Shown: positions 52,161-63,247 of the stretch, piece by piece
Layout of the letters: the number at the start of each line of letters is the position of its first letter
Numbering within the stretch: the stretch's first letter is position 1
DNA from: Vanessa cardui
Taxonomy: Eukaryota > Arthropoda > Insecta > Lepidoptera > Nymphalidae
Length of the DNA stretch: 64,000 bases
Direction of reading: 5' to 3'
Assembly (NCBI RefSeq): GCF_905220365.1
Contig: NC_061129.1
Coordinates: 1,054,803-1,118,802 of the forward strand
Notes under the pieces: model-generated
Told to the model about the DNA's origin: nothing
The model's input: the letters and a program-made list of their open reading frames with translations, nothing else
Databases searched by the model: none
Position numbers and translations under genes: made by a program

Positions 52161-54201
52161 TCTTAGGATAATATATTGTAGCCTAAGGTCTGACTCGGCT
52201 AGTTCTCATATACGAATTATATTACTTGCGATGGATAGTTTCCACGGGCAAGCAAAATTTTCGAAATAATAAAATTAAAACTGACAAGTTACAGGTTTAG
52301 AACGTGCGAAGGCTACAATATAAACGCCAGCCAGTTGCCACTGGCTCAGATACGTTCGTGTCAACGTTTGACGCAAAGCTCCTATTCCGCTGCTCCAGCG
52401 TCGCGTCGCACGCTCCATATCGAAATGCCTACTATTATTATTTTTTTTATAATTTTATGCTTTTGATGTACGCATTAAGCGCATTGATACACACATAATA
52501 CACACATAAACACTAAAACCCACTTAATAACGTGATAAATTCGTGTATGTATGAAGTAATCCTAATAAAACCAATAAAATGAAAAAATATTATAAAATGA
52601 TAAGAAATTACTAGTTTCAGATTTTTTCCTTTGTATTTGCATTTCTTGAGCTTTCTGAGTCACCTGGAAGTGGGAAATAGTTTTGATCTATAGGTCAGCC
52701 AGTGATAAAAAATACGATTTTTGGATATTATTATCTTTATAACCGTTTAAGATATGTATATGAAATTTGCAGTACATATGTATCTCGCCAGTTTCAATAT
52801 ATGAACTGAATTTAACATATTTATGTCAAATAGTTTTTGAGTTATGAGGGGGCCAAAAGTGGCTCCAAATAGTTCGGATATTACACACGGTGCTGCACGC
52901 CAGTACTGTTACTAGTACTTGGCTTTGACACGCTGCCGCATGTCTAGATAGGATAGCCTACTTGTAATAATTTTATCCCCTATATGCATTTTGCAATTTA
53001 CGAGTATTCAAGATACTTAGTTTTTTTTAAAGTCAAAAATGCAACTACAAAAAAATTATTAAACAAAAATATCAATTTCTATGTATTTTTCCTTCTTTTT
53101 TGATTTTTAAATATCTTTTATGCACTGGTTATTTATCTGTAATGAAAGAACAATTATCGGTCCAAATTTGTTTTGTGTTTGTGGCAAATAATTTAATCTA
53201 AATAAAAATAAGGAAAAAAAGCCATCAATGTACATTAAAGCGATTGGTTCACTATTCGTAGCGAAGGAGCTACGACAGACAGCGACTACGGCGGCGCCGC
53301 GACGCGCTGGCGCCGGCCTTTGCCATCCCTTGGGGAGGTTATTACTACCTTTTACACAATCAACTGTTTCTATACTAATTCGATCCATTTAGTAAAACAC
53401 GGCTTATCTTTCGTACTTGACTAGCACAACAAAAATTGGAATGCTATTTTATTGAACACTACTGGATTTAGCAGATGACAAATAAAAATGTAACTATTAT
53501 CATTTCCTTTGTTGTTCGGGATCATTTCGTTCATTATATATAAAAATATTTATATAAGATATTTTGTAAAATAAAATTATTTTCCTTATATATTATACAA
53601 AATATAATATATAATGATTAAATAATTATTATAAATTTATAACTTTTATAAGTGTCGATTTCATAATGCCAAAAAAGTTTGCCAAAAAATTTCAAAAAAG
53701 TATCACAAAATTTCAACAGTAAATAAATTCCAGAAAATAATTATTTAATGAATTGAAGTTTAAAAAGTTTACTTTTAAAAATCCTTAAATTAAATTGTAT
53801 ATCTAATAAAACTGTAAATGGCGGCTGTTTTTAAATGGTCACAAATTCACGACCAAATTCATTAAATCCATTAAACTTACAAATTTGCGTATAGACTTTA
53901 AGGATTAAAGACGAGGGGGACTGTGCCAAAGGGCGGCGCGACATGTTGGCACCACGCTTTGTTTTCCGGCAGATGGACACTATACATGACCTTATAAATA
54001 ACATGTATAATATTAACATTAATCTGTATTTATAAACAAGGAGCCATTTTTTTATGTAACAAAGTACTTATGCCAGAATATTTAGCCAGTTTCAAAGTAG
54101 GTTTTAGTTTAAATACATAGCTGACAATGTCTGAGACAGTTTGCTTTTAGGTATTTATTATAGTGTGAGCCAATTTTTGTCTCCGCGATTATGGGGCGAA
54201 A

Positions 54202-54493
54202 GTCGAGATGGCCCAGTGGTTAGAACGCGTGCATCTTAACCGATGATCAAACCCAGGCAAGCACCCCTGATTCATGCGCTTAATTTGTGTTTACAGTTCA
54301 TCTCGGGCTCAGCGGTGAAGGAAAACATCGTGAGGAAACCTACATGTGTCAGATTTCATAGAAATTCTGCCACATGTGTGTTCCACCAACCCGCATTGGA
54401 ACAGCGTAGTGGTATATGTTCCAAACCTTCTCCTCAAAGGAAGGGAAGGCCTTTAGCCCAGCAGTGGGAATTTACAGGTTGTTGTTGTTGTTG
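54202..54493 (+). mobile_element. Metulj-like tRNA-derived SINE
   Basis: GTCGAGATGGCCCAGTGGTT head, but the B-box region is shortened ('gatgatcaaacccagg'). The tail is GTTGTTGTTGTTGG. Confidence 0.9.
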
Positions 54494-54923
54494 GTGATTA
54501 TGGGACGATAACTGCGTATAACAAAATCGGCCGTGGTCTCATTTTTAAGAGCTATAGTCGTATATCCAAATGAAAAAGGATTGTTGATTGCAATTTAGTA
54601 AATTGATACGATTTAACAAAGAAAAAAAATTTAGAGAGCGAAGAAACGCTACTGGTGGTATATAAAAAAAAAAAATGAAAAACGTAAACAAATGAAAGTA
54701 AATTACTTTCGACATACTCCAATTCTAACTGAACTAATGTTTATTATTTCATATATAATTTTTAGTCACTGTATTAATATAACTGACTAAACTAATTAAT
54801 TACGAGTGACATGAGATTAACAATGAAATCAAAACTAAACTTGTAATAGGTTCCGAATTAAAAAAAAATTAATAAAAGTGAAATTTCGCGCGAAACCCAC
54901 TAATGTACCTATATAATACTTAT

Positions 54924-55150
54924 CGACCTCCGTGGTCGAGTGGTGTATACAACGCTTTTCATGGGTACGCCACTCTGAGGGCCCGGGTTCGATTCCCGGC
55001 CGAGTCGATGTAGATTATCATTAGTTTTCTATGTTGTCTTGGGTCTGGGTGTTTGTTTCGTTACTTCTGATTTTCCATAACACAAGTGCCTTACAATGGG
55101 ATCAGAGTAATGTATTTGATGTTGTCTCATATTTATTTATTTACTTATTT
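54924..55150 (+). mobile_element. Second-family tRNA-derived SINE
   Basis: CGACCTCCGTGGTCGAGTGG, GGTTCGATTCCCGGCCGAG, then 'gtcttgggtctgggtgtttg' and an ATTT-rich tail. Confidence 0.88.
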
Positions 55151-55309
55151 TATACTGAGATATAAATGACTGACTGAGAGTATTACGAATGTCGATTATT
55201 CTTCTGCTTCGCCCTCGATATAAGATAAGAATTAATTAATAAGTTACGTGGATGAAAGGCATTTAAAAACAAAAAAAGGTCTTAAGAAAAGAATAGAACG
55301 AGATCGATA

Positions 55310-55560
55310 TTTTTTTTTATGGTATAGGTGGCAAACGAGCTGGAGGCTCACCTGATGGAAAGTGACTACCACCGCCCATGGACATCCGCAACACCATGGG
55401 GCTTGCAGGTGCGTTGCTGGCCTTTCAAAAAGGAGTACGCTCTTTACTTGAAGGTTTCCATGTCGTATCGGTTCGGAAAAACCGCCGGCGAACGCTGGTT
55501 CCAAAAAGTGGTTGTGCGAGGCAGAAAATGTCTGAGAAATCGCGCTGTTATGACTCCATA
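55310..55560 (+). repeat. Lepidopteran-type interspersed repeat (GGCAAACGAGC family)
   Basis: 'ggtggcaaacgagctggaggctcacctgatgg' to 'ggttgtgcgaggcagaaaatgtct'. I recognise this as widespread in Lepidoptera but cannot name the family. A reverse-strand piece lies near 45925-45950. Confidence 0.6.
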
Positions 55561-56064
55561 CTACATGTATAATTATGAAGGAACTTCACATACATGTAAG
55601 TGCTTCTAATCGTTAATTATAATTGGCCTCTCTCATTTCCAAAACATTTGCAGCATGTCATCTCAATTTTAAGATTATTGTAACTTAAGGCGTAATCGAA
55701 GTGCGCCCTGGGGGCTTAGACAAAGTAACATCGCTTCACAGCGAAAAGATACTGAAGTTCGCAATCGTCACTAAGATAACGATAACAATGTCCTAGCCAA
55801 TGTACTACTACTGTCGCGATCGATGTGGCGAAATTGATATTCGCTAAGAAACGAATATTTAGCTGTCATTACATTATTTTATTTGAGTATCTATACAATG
55901 TTTTTTTAACAATCATTATGTATGGTCATATCATATTTTTTTTAAATAAGCTGGTTATGTCAAATGAATGTTTAAAAAAATATGTGTTGAATTGTTTACG
56001 TTGGCTCTGTTATGGAATAAAAATAATCTGGTTAGTTATCAGCGATTCATCACACATTCAAGAT

Positions 56065-56160
56065 TAAAGGGTGAGTAAGCCAGTGTAACTGGCACACTGT
56101 TAGGCACGAGAGATATAAAATATTAGTTACCAATGTTGGTGTAGCACCGGACTAACTCAT
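56065..56160 (+). repeat. GTAGGTACC-family repeat fragment
   Basis: 'agggtgagtaagccagtgtaactggcac' and 'ggcacgagagatataaaatattagttacca' match the middle of the family. Confidence 0.5.
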
Positions 56161-57679
56161 TAATCAGTAATACTACTACCAGACTAGACTAACATAAAGA
56201 AAACAATGTTGTTTACAAAGTAACATCTTACATCTCTGTTACATCTAAATATATTACAATGTAAAAAATTAAGTAAAGCATTTCCCAAAGATGGTCTAAG
56301 GTGAATATCATTTAAATAAGATGCAAGTATCCTATTGACGTTAACAAGAACGATTTATATAAACACAATAATTAAGTATATTATTTACATTTTTTTCAAG
56401 CATATAATATATTTTACATATAATATTCTTATTATGAAAAAGCCGAAAAGGAACGTTGTGTTTTTGTATCAATATTACTACAAATAGACCTATAACGTAG
56501 GGGTGGGGGAAAGAGGGGGTATGTTGAAAGTGGGGCACGAACGAGCGCGACAGCGCGGCGCCGTGAGACGTCAATGTTGGCGATGTAATGGCCAACATTG
56601 GATCTTATTGTGTTTGTTCTTCCTTAATATATTTGCGATGCCCCTGATTTTATTACCGTGGAATAGATTTGAAGACTTTTTCGGACTTTCTACAAATACA
56701 ACATCGATATAATATATTTATCCAATGTCGATTCCGACTATTGGTTTCATAAGCTAGACTGACTAGCCAGGTAAACAAACTATTGCGCATGTATCCAATT
56801 TTAAATCGTCTTCAATTTTATAAGACAGGCTGATGATTTCGTGAGGGTCTAGCTACACTAGCGCAAGAACAGCTTAAGATCCTCGGTATTTGTCCATCAG
56901 TGAACGTCTTAGGGCTTGAATTATGATGAAGATGAAACAGTTTGATGTGTTAATCTCATATCCATTTTCCATCCATTCGAAAGCGTAAACATCATATCTT
57001 AAAGGCCAGCAGGGCACAAGCTCCTGTAAGTGTGCCAACATAAAAATACGAGTTCGCAGTTATAATATTAAACGATTTATCAAAACATACAACCAAAACA
57101 TTCCTTTTAAACATTTTGGTAGAAGAAAACAAAGCTTGTATCTGATTTCTTATTTTATTTATAAATTTGATTAAGTTAGCCAAATTTTTATCCGATGCAA
57201 ATTTCGTAAATATTTATACCAAGTTAAATAACATAATATTCTATACTTTAGCTGGGATATTTGTATTCATTTTAGGTAAATCAATCTTTGCTTATCTACC
57301 AAAAAATCAAAAAGCATTCGTTTTACAGGAAAAAGTTTCGGAAATTTGTTTTTTTTTTCACTTTGGATTGTAAAAAAACTTTTATTATTAGACATAGTAT
57401 TTAATATTAGCATAATATGTGTTAGAAGCGATGGTCCGTAGTTACACTCACTGTAATTTTAGACAACAGACGTGAAAAGAGTGAATTTAATGCTCTTTTA
57501 TACAATAAGTGTCAGGTGACATAGATATAAGGAATCTAGAAGTACAATATTACAACAGTAATAGACTGTCAATATCCCACTAGTCTGTTAAAGCTTAAAT
57601 TTCACTATGCTCCAATAAAGGTTGGTGGTTCAACTTTCATTGTAATTAGACACATGTAGGTTTTAGCAAATCAAAAACG

Positions 57680-57983
57680 ACAACAACCACAATAATAACA
57701 GCCTGTAAATTTCCCACAGCTGGGCTAAGGCCTCCTCTCCCTTTGGAGAAGATTTGGAATATATCCTCCACGCTGTTCCGATGCGGGTTGGTGGAATACA
57801 CATGTGGCAGAATTTCTATGACATTAGACACGTGCTGGTTTCTTTACGATGTTTTCCTTCACTGTCAAGCACGAGATGAATAATAAACACAAATTAAGCA
57901 CATTGATAACTGAACGATGCTTGCCTGGATTTGAGCCCATTATCGACTAAGATCCACGCGTTCAAACTACTGGGTTATTTCTG
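57680..57983 (-). mobile_element. Metulj-like tRNA-derived SINE
   Basis: The tail AACAGCCTGTAAATTTCCCA starts near 57697, preceded by a CAACAACCACAATAAT stretch; the degraded head ends near 57983. Confidence 0.87.
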
Positions 57984-59404
57984 TTAAAAAAAGAAGCAAT
58001 ATCGTTGGTCGAGTTCTTGATTAATCTATGACATTCACTATGGATTTTAAAACTGCTATGGGAATTTTATAAGTAAAATTAAAATGGATATAAATATTTA
58101 AGTGTAATAGTATTGTATTATAAATAAAGATATATTATTTATAAACTCTTAGTAGTGCACAATATAGATGAGTCTAAAAGAAGTCTCAATATAGATGAAA
58201 TGGGTTGGTTATCTTTATTCCTGCTTCGATTGGAATAGGCTATAATAAGCCCAGTGGCGGATATACAAATTTGCCGCTAGTAGACTAGTAGGCTATTCAA
58301 TTTTTGCCGCTCCTACTGACTTTTGAAATTCAATACGTTAGTTTAGTTCACAATCATATTAAATATATTTATTCTGAAATTGCAACTTCGTGATTTGTGT
58401 TCTATCGTCCTCATTACATCGGCTTTTTCCCGTTATTAGTGTGAATATAAACTAGGTGATATGATATGTTTTTTTTTATTTCTGTGAGATAATAACATAT
58501 TTTTGCTAAATTTGCCGCCCCTCCAAATTTGCCGCCTTAGTCTCCAACCTACTTAGCCTATTGGAAAACACATAAATGTTAATTTTTGTAGTAAGCTACT
58601 TTGCTCGCTACTAGACGGTGCCACTGCACATAGTAATTTAATTACAGATTGCAGTTTTTTATTGTTATTGATAATTGCCCATAGACATTGGAACTATGAG
58701 AAATATTATTAACCATTCCTTATAGCGCCAATGCGTTACTAACCTTGAGAGCGAAGAATGTTACGATTATCCCATGCCCTGCAAATTTTTTTTAAAGTGA
58801 TTAATCTAATAGCAAATATATGTATACTTAAACTAGTTTTTACCTGGGGGATCGTAGGTTTCAGTTATACAAAGCCTTCCGTGTTTAGATATAATCAAAT
58901 TTCTTGAAATTCAATTAAATGGTTCAGTTGTGATATCTTAACAACTTAACAGACAAACATTTATGACTTTTGCATTTGTAATATTTGCAAAGTTTAGTTA
59001 TTATTTATATATTTATGTGTTATACCATATCAAAGCGTTTAGTATATTTTTAGGTTTATGATATTTTATGGTATTAATCCAAGACTTCTATCTACCTTCC
59101 TGATTACTTCTCGTCTAAGTAACTCAAAGATTAGCTAGAAGAGGAAAAGTTCGTTAACATATTAGAATAAATTATCCTTATTACACTTTTACTGTAGAGT
59201 AGAGTATAGTTAATAAGTTCTGTATTTCCAACTTATAATATCAAACATAACATAATATAAGAAACAAAATAATTGAATTATTATCATTAAATACTCAGAT
59301 GTATATAAATAAGAATTAAAAATGGTTATTATATAAATCATGATCGGCTGGAATGGTGGCAAGATTGTGGTAGTATTTAAAAAAGGATTCATTTTGAAGT
59401 TTAC

Positions 59405-59709
59405 AGTAGTATAGCAACAGCCTGTAAATTTCTCACTGCTGGGCTAAGGCCTCCTCTTCCCTTAAGGAGAGGGCTTGGAACATATTTCACCACGCTGATC
59501 CAATACGAGTTGGTGGAATGCACATGTGGCAGAATTTCGATGAAATTAGACACATACAGGTTTCCTCGCGATGTTTTCCTTCACCGAGCACGAGATGAAT
59601 TATAAACACGAATTAAGCACATATATATAGTGGTGCTTGCCTGGGTTTGAACCCGCAATCATCGGTTAAGATGCAAGCGTTCTAACCACTGGGCCATCTC
59701 AGCTCTAAG
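59405..59709 (-). mobile_element. Metulj-like SINE with an 11-bp target duplication inside a LINE tail
   Basis: Flanked by TTGAAGTTTAC at 59394-59404 and 59710-59720. The outside sequence, 'ggattcattttgaagtttac|ttgaataaagttgatttgatttg', is a CR1-like LINE tail. Confidence 0.92.
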
Positions 59710-60194
59710 TTGAAGTTTACTTGAATAAAGTTGATTTGATTTGATTTGCATGCTAGCAGCATACCGCGTTGTGTATCCCTGTCACCAGAGGAAGCAAAAA
59801 GGCGAGGTGTTATACGTTTAATCCACCTTTATACACTACTACTCCAAGATTCAAGTGTTTCATCAGAACATGGGACGTTATTATAAATTATAATAGAATA
59901 CAAATATTTGGATCGTTTTTCGCTTCAAAAACTTCTTCCATACTAATAACGCTCTGGTTCTATGATTAGGGTTTAAAGGTTCATTAAAGGAATTTGCAAC
60001 AACAACAATGAATTTTTAGCTTAAATTTTTTTGCCAGAGATTGAAGATTTGATGTATAAAATGTATGCTATGTCCTTTCTTGGCAATCAAGACTGCTTCA
60101 TACCACACCAAAATCGTTTAAATGTTTAGATGTAAAGTCGTAGCAATTACTTTCGCATTTATAATATTAAAATATATGCATCATCTTATCTTAT

Positions 60195-60420
60195 AGACAG
60201 TCCAGGTAAGTACCGCTCACCATATATTCTGCCGCCAAGCAGCAATGTTTAATTTTGGTCAAGGACAAGATATATTGTTATATTTACATCAGATATAAGC
60301 GATGTAACATCTCGGTTAGTGGCGCAGTAGCGATTTCTAGAGAATTTAAATACTTAAAGGTCTGTCGATGTCTTTGGGCATGAACATTTCCCAATGTTGG
60401 GTGATTTGCTGGTTGGATAA
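60195..60420 (+). repeat. GTAGGTACC-family repeat, strongly degraded
   Basis: 'gtccaggtaagtaccgctcacc', 'attctgccgccaagcagcaat' and 'aacatctcggttagtggcgcag' in family order. Confidence 0.45.
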
Positions 60421-60684
60421 CTAATGATATAAAAATAAATTAAATAAAGTATAATTTAGGGTTTATAAATAAAACACTGTTAAAAATCTATATTGGAACC
60501 AACTATTGCGTATTTATTGACTCTCGGTCCAGAAAACATTACAATAATAAATATTATTTAATAATAATTTAAAATTCAATTTAACTTTAAGCGTGTAAAC
60601 GAAAACTTCAACTCAGTGGCGCCCGAGGGCTATTCTAAAACGAATATAAATAAACCGCCGACTATGTGGCTATTGCTAATGGCG

Positions 60685-60991
60685 CTCTTGGCAGCCGGCG
60701 CCCGGCGTGGTGTATGTTCTTGGCAGCCTTGGCGACCAATTGGCCAGCGAAGTGAACTTGGTAACCAATTGGCGGACAGTCAGACAACTTGGCGGCCAAC
60801 CACGGCTGACTTGGCGAAGATTTAGAACGGTGACCGCTCTTGGAGTTGGCAGTGGGAGGCAGTCTTAAAACTTGGCCAAGTGCGTTTCACCAAGATGACT
60901 CTTAGCAGGGAAATAAGCGTTGTATGGTGATTTGGCCAAGCGAAACGTGTCAAAATGGTTGCTGCCAAGTTGTCGGCCAATATATAGCTGC
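60685..60991. repeat. Cluster of TTGGC motifs
   Basis: Ten TTGGC and several GCCAA copies in about 300 bp, directly downstream of the second beta-subunit stop codon. It reads like a decayed short-unit array; no clean period is found. Confidence 0.8.
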
Positions 60992-61101
60992 TTAAGAACG
61001 GTCTACCATCAGCTCGAAGTGGACCGAGCCCCGCCGCTCGTATCTGTCATAGTTGATGTTCTTCGCCCACGCCCTGCATTCAATGTTGATGAGGACACCC
61101 G
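60992..61101 (-). CDS. Beta subunit 2, last exon
   Basis: GVLINIECRAWAKNINYDRY, ERRGSVHFELMVDRS, then TAA (60994-60992). The acceptor is at 61103-61102. Confidence 0.94.
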
Positions 61102-63247
61102 CTGAAATAGTAAACATTTACTTAATAATAATTAAATACTAAGTTCGGTCTTCGTTCGTAATTAAAACAATGTAATTGAAATATATAAAGAAAACATTAA
61201 AATGTCGTTTAAACTAAATGTGCGCGTTATTTAAATTATAAGCTTCATCATCAGCCCATATTCGTCCACTGCTGGACATAGGCGTCTCCAATTGCATGCC
61301 ACTGTGATCTTTCTTCGGCTACTTGTATGTACTCCTTTCAGCCGTCCTGCGCAAATCGTCACTCCACCGTGCCTGAGGACGACCGACACACCGACGACAC
61401 TACGTATGCCGTTATTTATACTACACTACTTATACTAAACTTATTATAATTATGTAAGATATAACTTGCACAGAAAATCGTGAGAGTGACGTGACTTACT
61501 CCTGGGCTTCTCAAAGAGCACAGCCACGAGAGGGCTGAGGTATCCCTCCTTGTTGGTGAAGGGATAGTAGTAGGCTGGGAAGCCACGGCGTGGGATGTAT
61601 TGCACAGGGCCAATGTTCTCAACGTCAGCAGGATTCTCGCCTTCACAGGATACCCACACTGTATTGGCCTCTGGTTTGCCGGACTGGTAGAAAAATAGTG
61701 TATTAAAGTATACATTGGTTGGATTGGTTTGACTATAAAATTCGGTTCAGCGGTTTGGTCGTGAAAGAGCGACAGACAGACAGGCAAACAGAGTTACTTT
61801 CACTTTCATTTTCGTTCATTTGTAATATTTATATATGTAGATAATAATAAAGTTCATCATTATCATAAAAATGGGATTTTTGTGTACTTAGCCTAAGATT
61901 GATTTTATAGGTAATGTGTTTTTTTTTTAATATATTTTTTACATTTATATTTGGGTGGAGAAATATATATTGTAAAAATACTTACGACCAGCTTAATGTG
62001 CTGTTTCAGATCCTCTGGCATTTTCTCTGGCAAGCCGTCTGTGGTGTTGTAAGCATTAGGAATCCAGTTGAAGATCTGCAAAAGATTTTTCATTGATGAT
62101 AACAAAAGTGTAAATTATTTGGTGTCGAAAATGTACATGTTTCGACCTTTTTTGTTTTTTTTTTTTATATCTTTGCCTTGGCGTTTATAAATAAATTACC
62201 AGGCAGCAAAAAAATATTGTTCTGATATGTAATATTTAGTCAGCAATAAAAGTTGACAATTAATTTTTCATCTACACAATTTGATTGACTGGAAATGTTG
62301 CCTTGAAGGTATCTTCGTGGTGTTCTAGATTCTTAAACTAAGTTCATGCATGTAGACGGTAATGCATATGGTGCAATTTGTATATAACTTATAACTTGAA
62401 TATGCCAAAAGATTGTTTAGGAATTTTTAATCATTACAGAAAATCGGAACTGATCAAATATGAGGAAAATGATTCGAACCTTATTCAGCTTGAGGAACAC
62501 ACAGGGTCCGGCCTCCTCGTAGTTATACTGGTTTGCTGAAGTGCAAGGGTGGAACTCATCGACGGGAACGTCGCAGACCTGCTTCTCGCCCAAGTTGGAA
62601 GAAGTCGGGGAGCAAGGGACTCGGTTCTCAGCGCCGGAGGCCTCACCGCTGCCGCTGCCCTTCTTGCGGTATTCTGGAAATGTTTGTGGTCGATTGAAAA
62701 ATGGATCTCTACGCATTTACAGCTATATTAATTTTCGCATAATTGTCCATAGTATGTAATGTACATTTGATAGAGATTTGTTTTTCTTTTTATAAATGGT
62801 AAATCTCCTCAAGGCGTGCCCTCCACCTTAAACTAAAACAAAGGCCTTTATGTAATCGAATTTGATTATTTTTTTGTTGTAATTTGTTAAGACCAAGAGG
62901 ACGCTCATGCTTACAAGAGTAAGCATGAGCGTCAATCATACTAATTCACACCGATAACGCAAGATTGCTCTCTGATACGGTCGGTCGGTCGGTATGAAAG
63001 TGAACGAGAATTTCTTACCCAAAAAACATAATACTCAGGATCTCGATTTACCAGAAATTCGCGAGTCTTTTAGAGTTGCTATTGGACCAGTGACACGTTT
63101 AAAGAATATTGTTAAATTGTAACTTACGTTCAAGGTAGTCATCGACGACTTGAGCCCATTTGAGCACAGATCCCTTGTCATTAGCTCTGTAGTAAATCAG
63201 GGTACTCTCGACAGTTGCGGAGTCCGGCATCGGTCTGAATCCAAGCC
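60992..63247 (-). CDS. Na+/K+-ATPase beta subunit, C-terminal exons (5' end outside)
   Basis: Complement of join 60992..61101, 61500..61683, 61986..62075, 62480..62673, 63128..63247; 231 residues of a typical beta subunit (Drosophila Nervana family). Beta chains guide and stabilise the sodium-pump alpha chain at the plasma membrane. The first exon here opens LGFRPMPDSATVESTLIYYR, just after the membrane span, so the N-terminal tail and span are encoded beyond the window. Visible: four ectodomain cysteines (RVPCS, KQVCD, FHPCT, AGPCVFLKLNK), IFNWIPNAYNTT with an N-glycosylation sequon, VWVSCEGENPADVENIG, GFPAYYYPFTNKEGYLSPLV, and GVLINIECRAWAKNINYDRY. It ends FELMVDRS and TAA. It is closer to the family norm than the gene at 39948, with the same exon phases. 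Confidence 0.93.
61252..61410 (-). mobile_element. RTE-type LINE 3' end fragment
   Basis: The reverse strand reads as the C terminus of an RTE-clade protein (DDLRR, VAEERSQWHAIG, AYVQQWTN in broken frames) and ends in 'catcatcagcccata'. Related to 23095. Confidence 0.72.
61500..61683 (-). CDS. Beta subunit 2, exon with YYYP motif
   Basis: SGKPEANTVWVSCEGENPAD, VENIGPVQYIPRRGFPAYYY and PFTNKEGYLSPLVAVLFEKP. The acceptor is at 61685-61684 and the donor GTAAGT starts at 61499. Confidence 0.94.
61722..61830 (-). repeat. Common interspersed repeat fragment (GTCGxTCTTTCACG family)
   Basis: 'aaaattcggttcagcggtttggtcgtgaaagagcgacagacagacag' and 'agttactttcac' in reverse orientation. Confidence 0.6.
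61986..62075 (-). CDS. Beta subunit 2, N-glycosylated exon
   Basis: 30 codons: IFNWIPNAYNTTDGLPEKMP and EDLKQHIKLV. The acceptor is at 62077-62076 and the donor GTAAGT starts at 61985. Confidence 0.93.
62480..62673 (-). CDS. Beta subunit 2, cysteine-rich exon
   Basis: YRKKGSGSGEASGAENRVPC, SPTSSNLGEKQVCDVPVDEF, HPCTSANQYNYEEAGPCVFL and KLNK, with four cysteines. The donor is GTTCGA at 62479, weaker than the other donors. The acceptor is at 62675-62674. Confidence 0.92.
63128..63247 (-). CDS. Beta subunit 2, first exon in window (post-membrane region)
   Basis: LGFRPMPDSATVESTLIYYR, ANDKGSVLKWAQVVDDYLE, with the conserved 'LGFRPMP' just outside the membrane. The acceptor is at 63249-63248 and the donor GTAAGT starts at 63127. 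The preceding exon is not within the window. Confidence 0.93.

Larger units (their letters stand above)
50488..60991. other. 10.5-kb spacer between the two beta-subunit genes
   Basis: No host exon is supported. It holds an R1-clade LINE remnant (51536), SINEs (54202, 54924, 57680, 59405), a lepidopteran-type repeat near 55310 and degraded repeats near 56065, 58670 and 60200. The stretch 53200-53400 is unusually GC-rich but not recognisable. Confidence 0.6.

Noticed and set aside
51571..52269. Several overlapping open frames on both strands
   Set aside because: They are by-products of a GC-rich R1-type LINE fragment.
60600..60640. TGGCGCCCGAGGG, like a retroviral primer-binding site
   Set aside because: No LTR lies next to it and no gag or pol frame follows; the match is short and could be chance.
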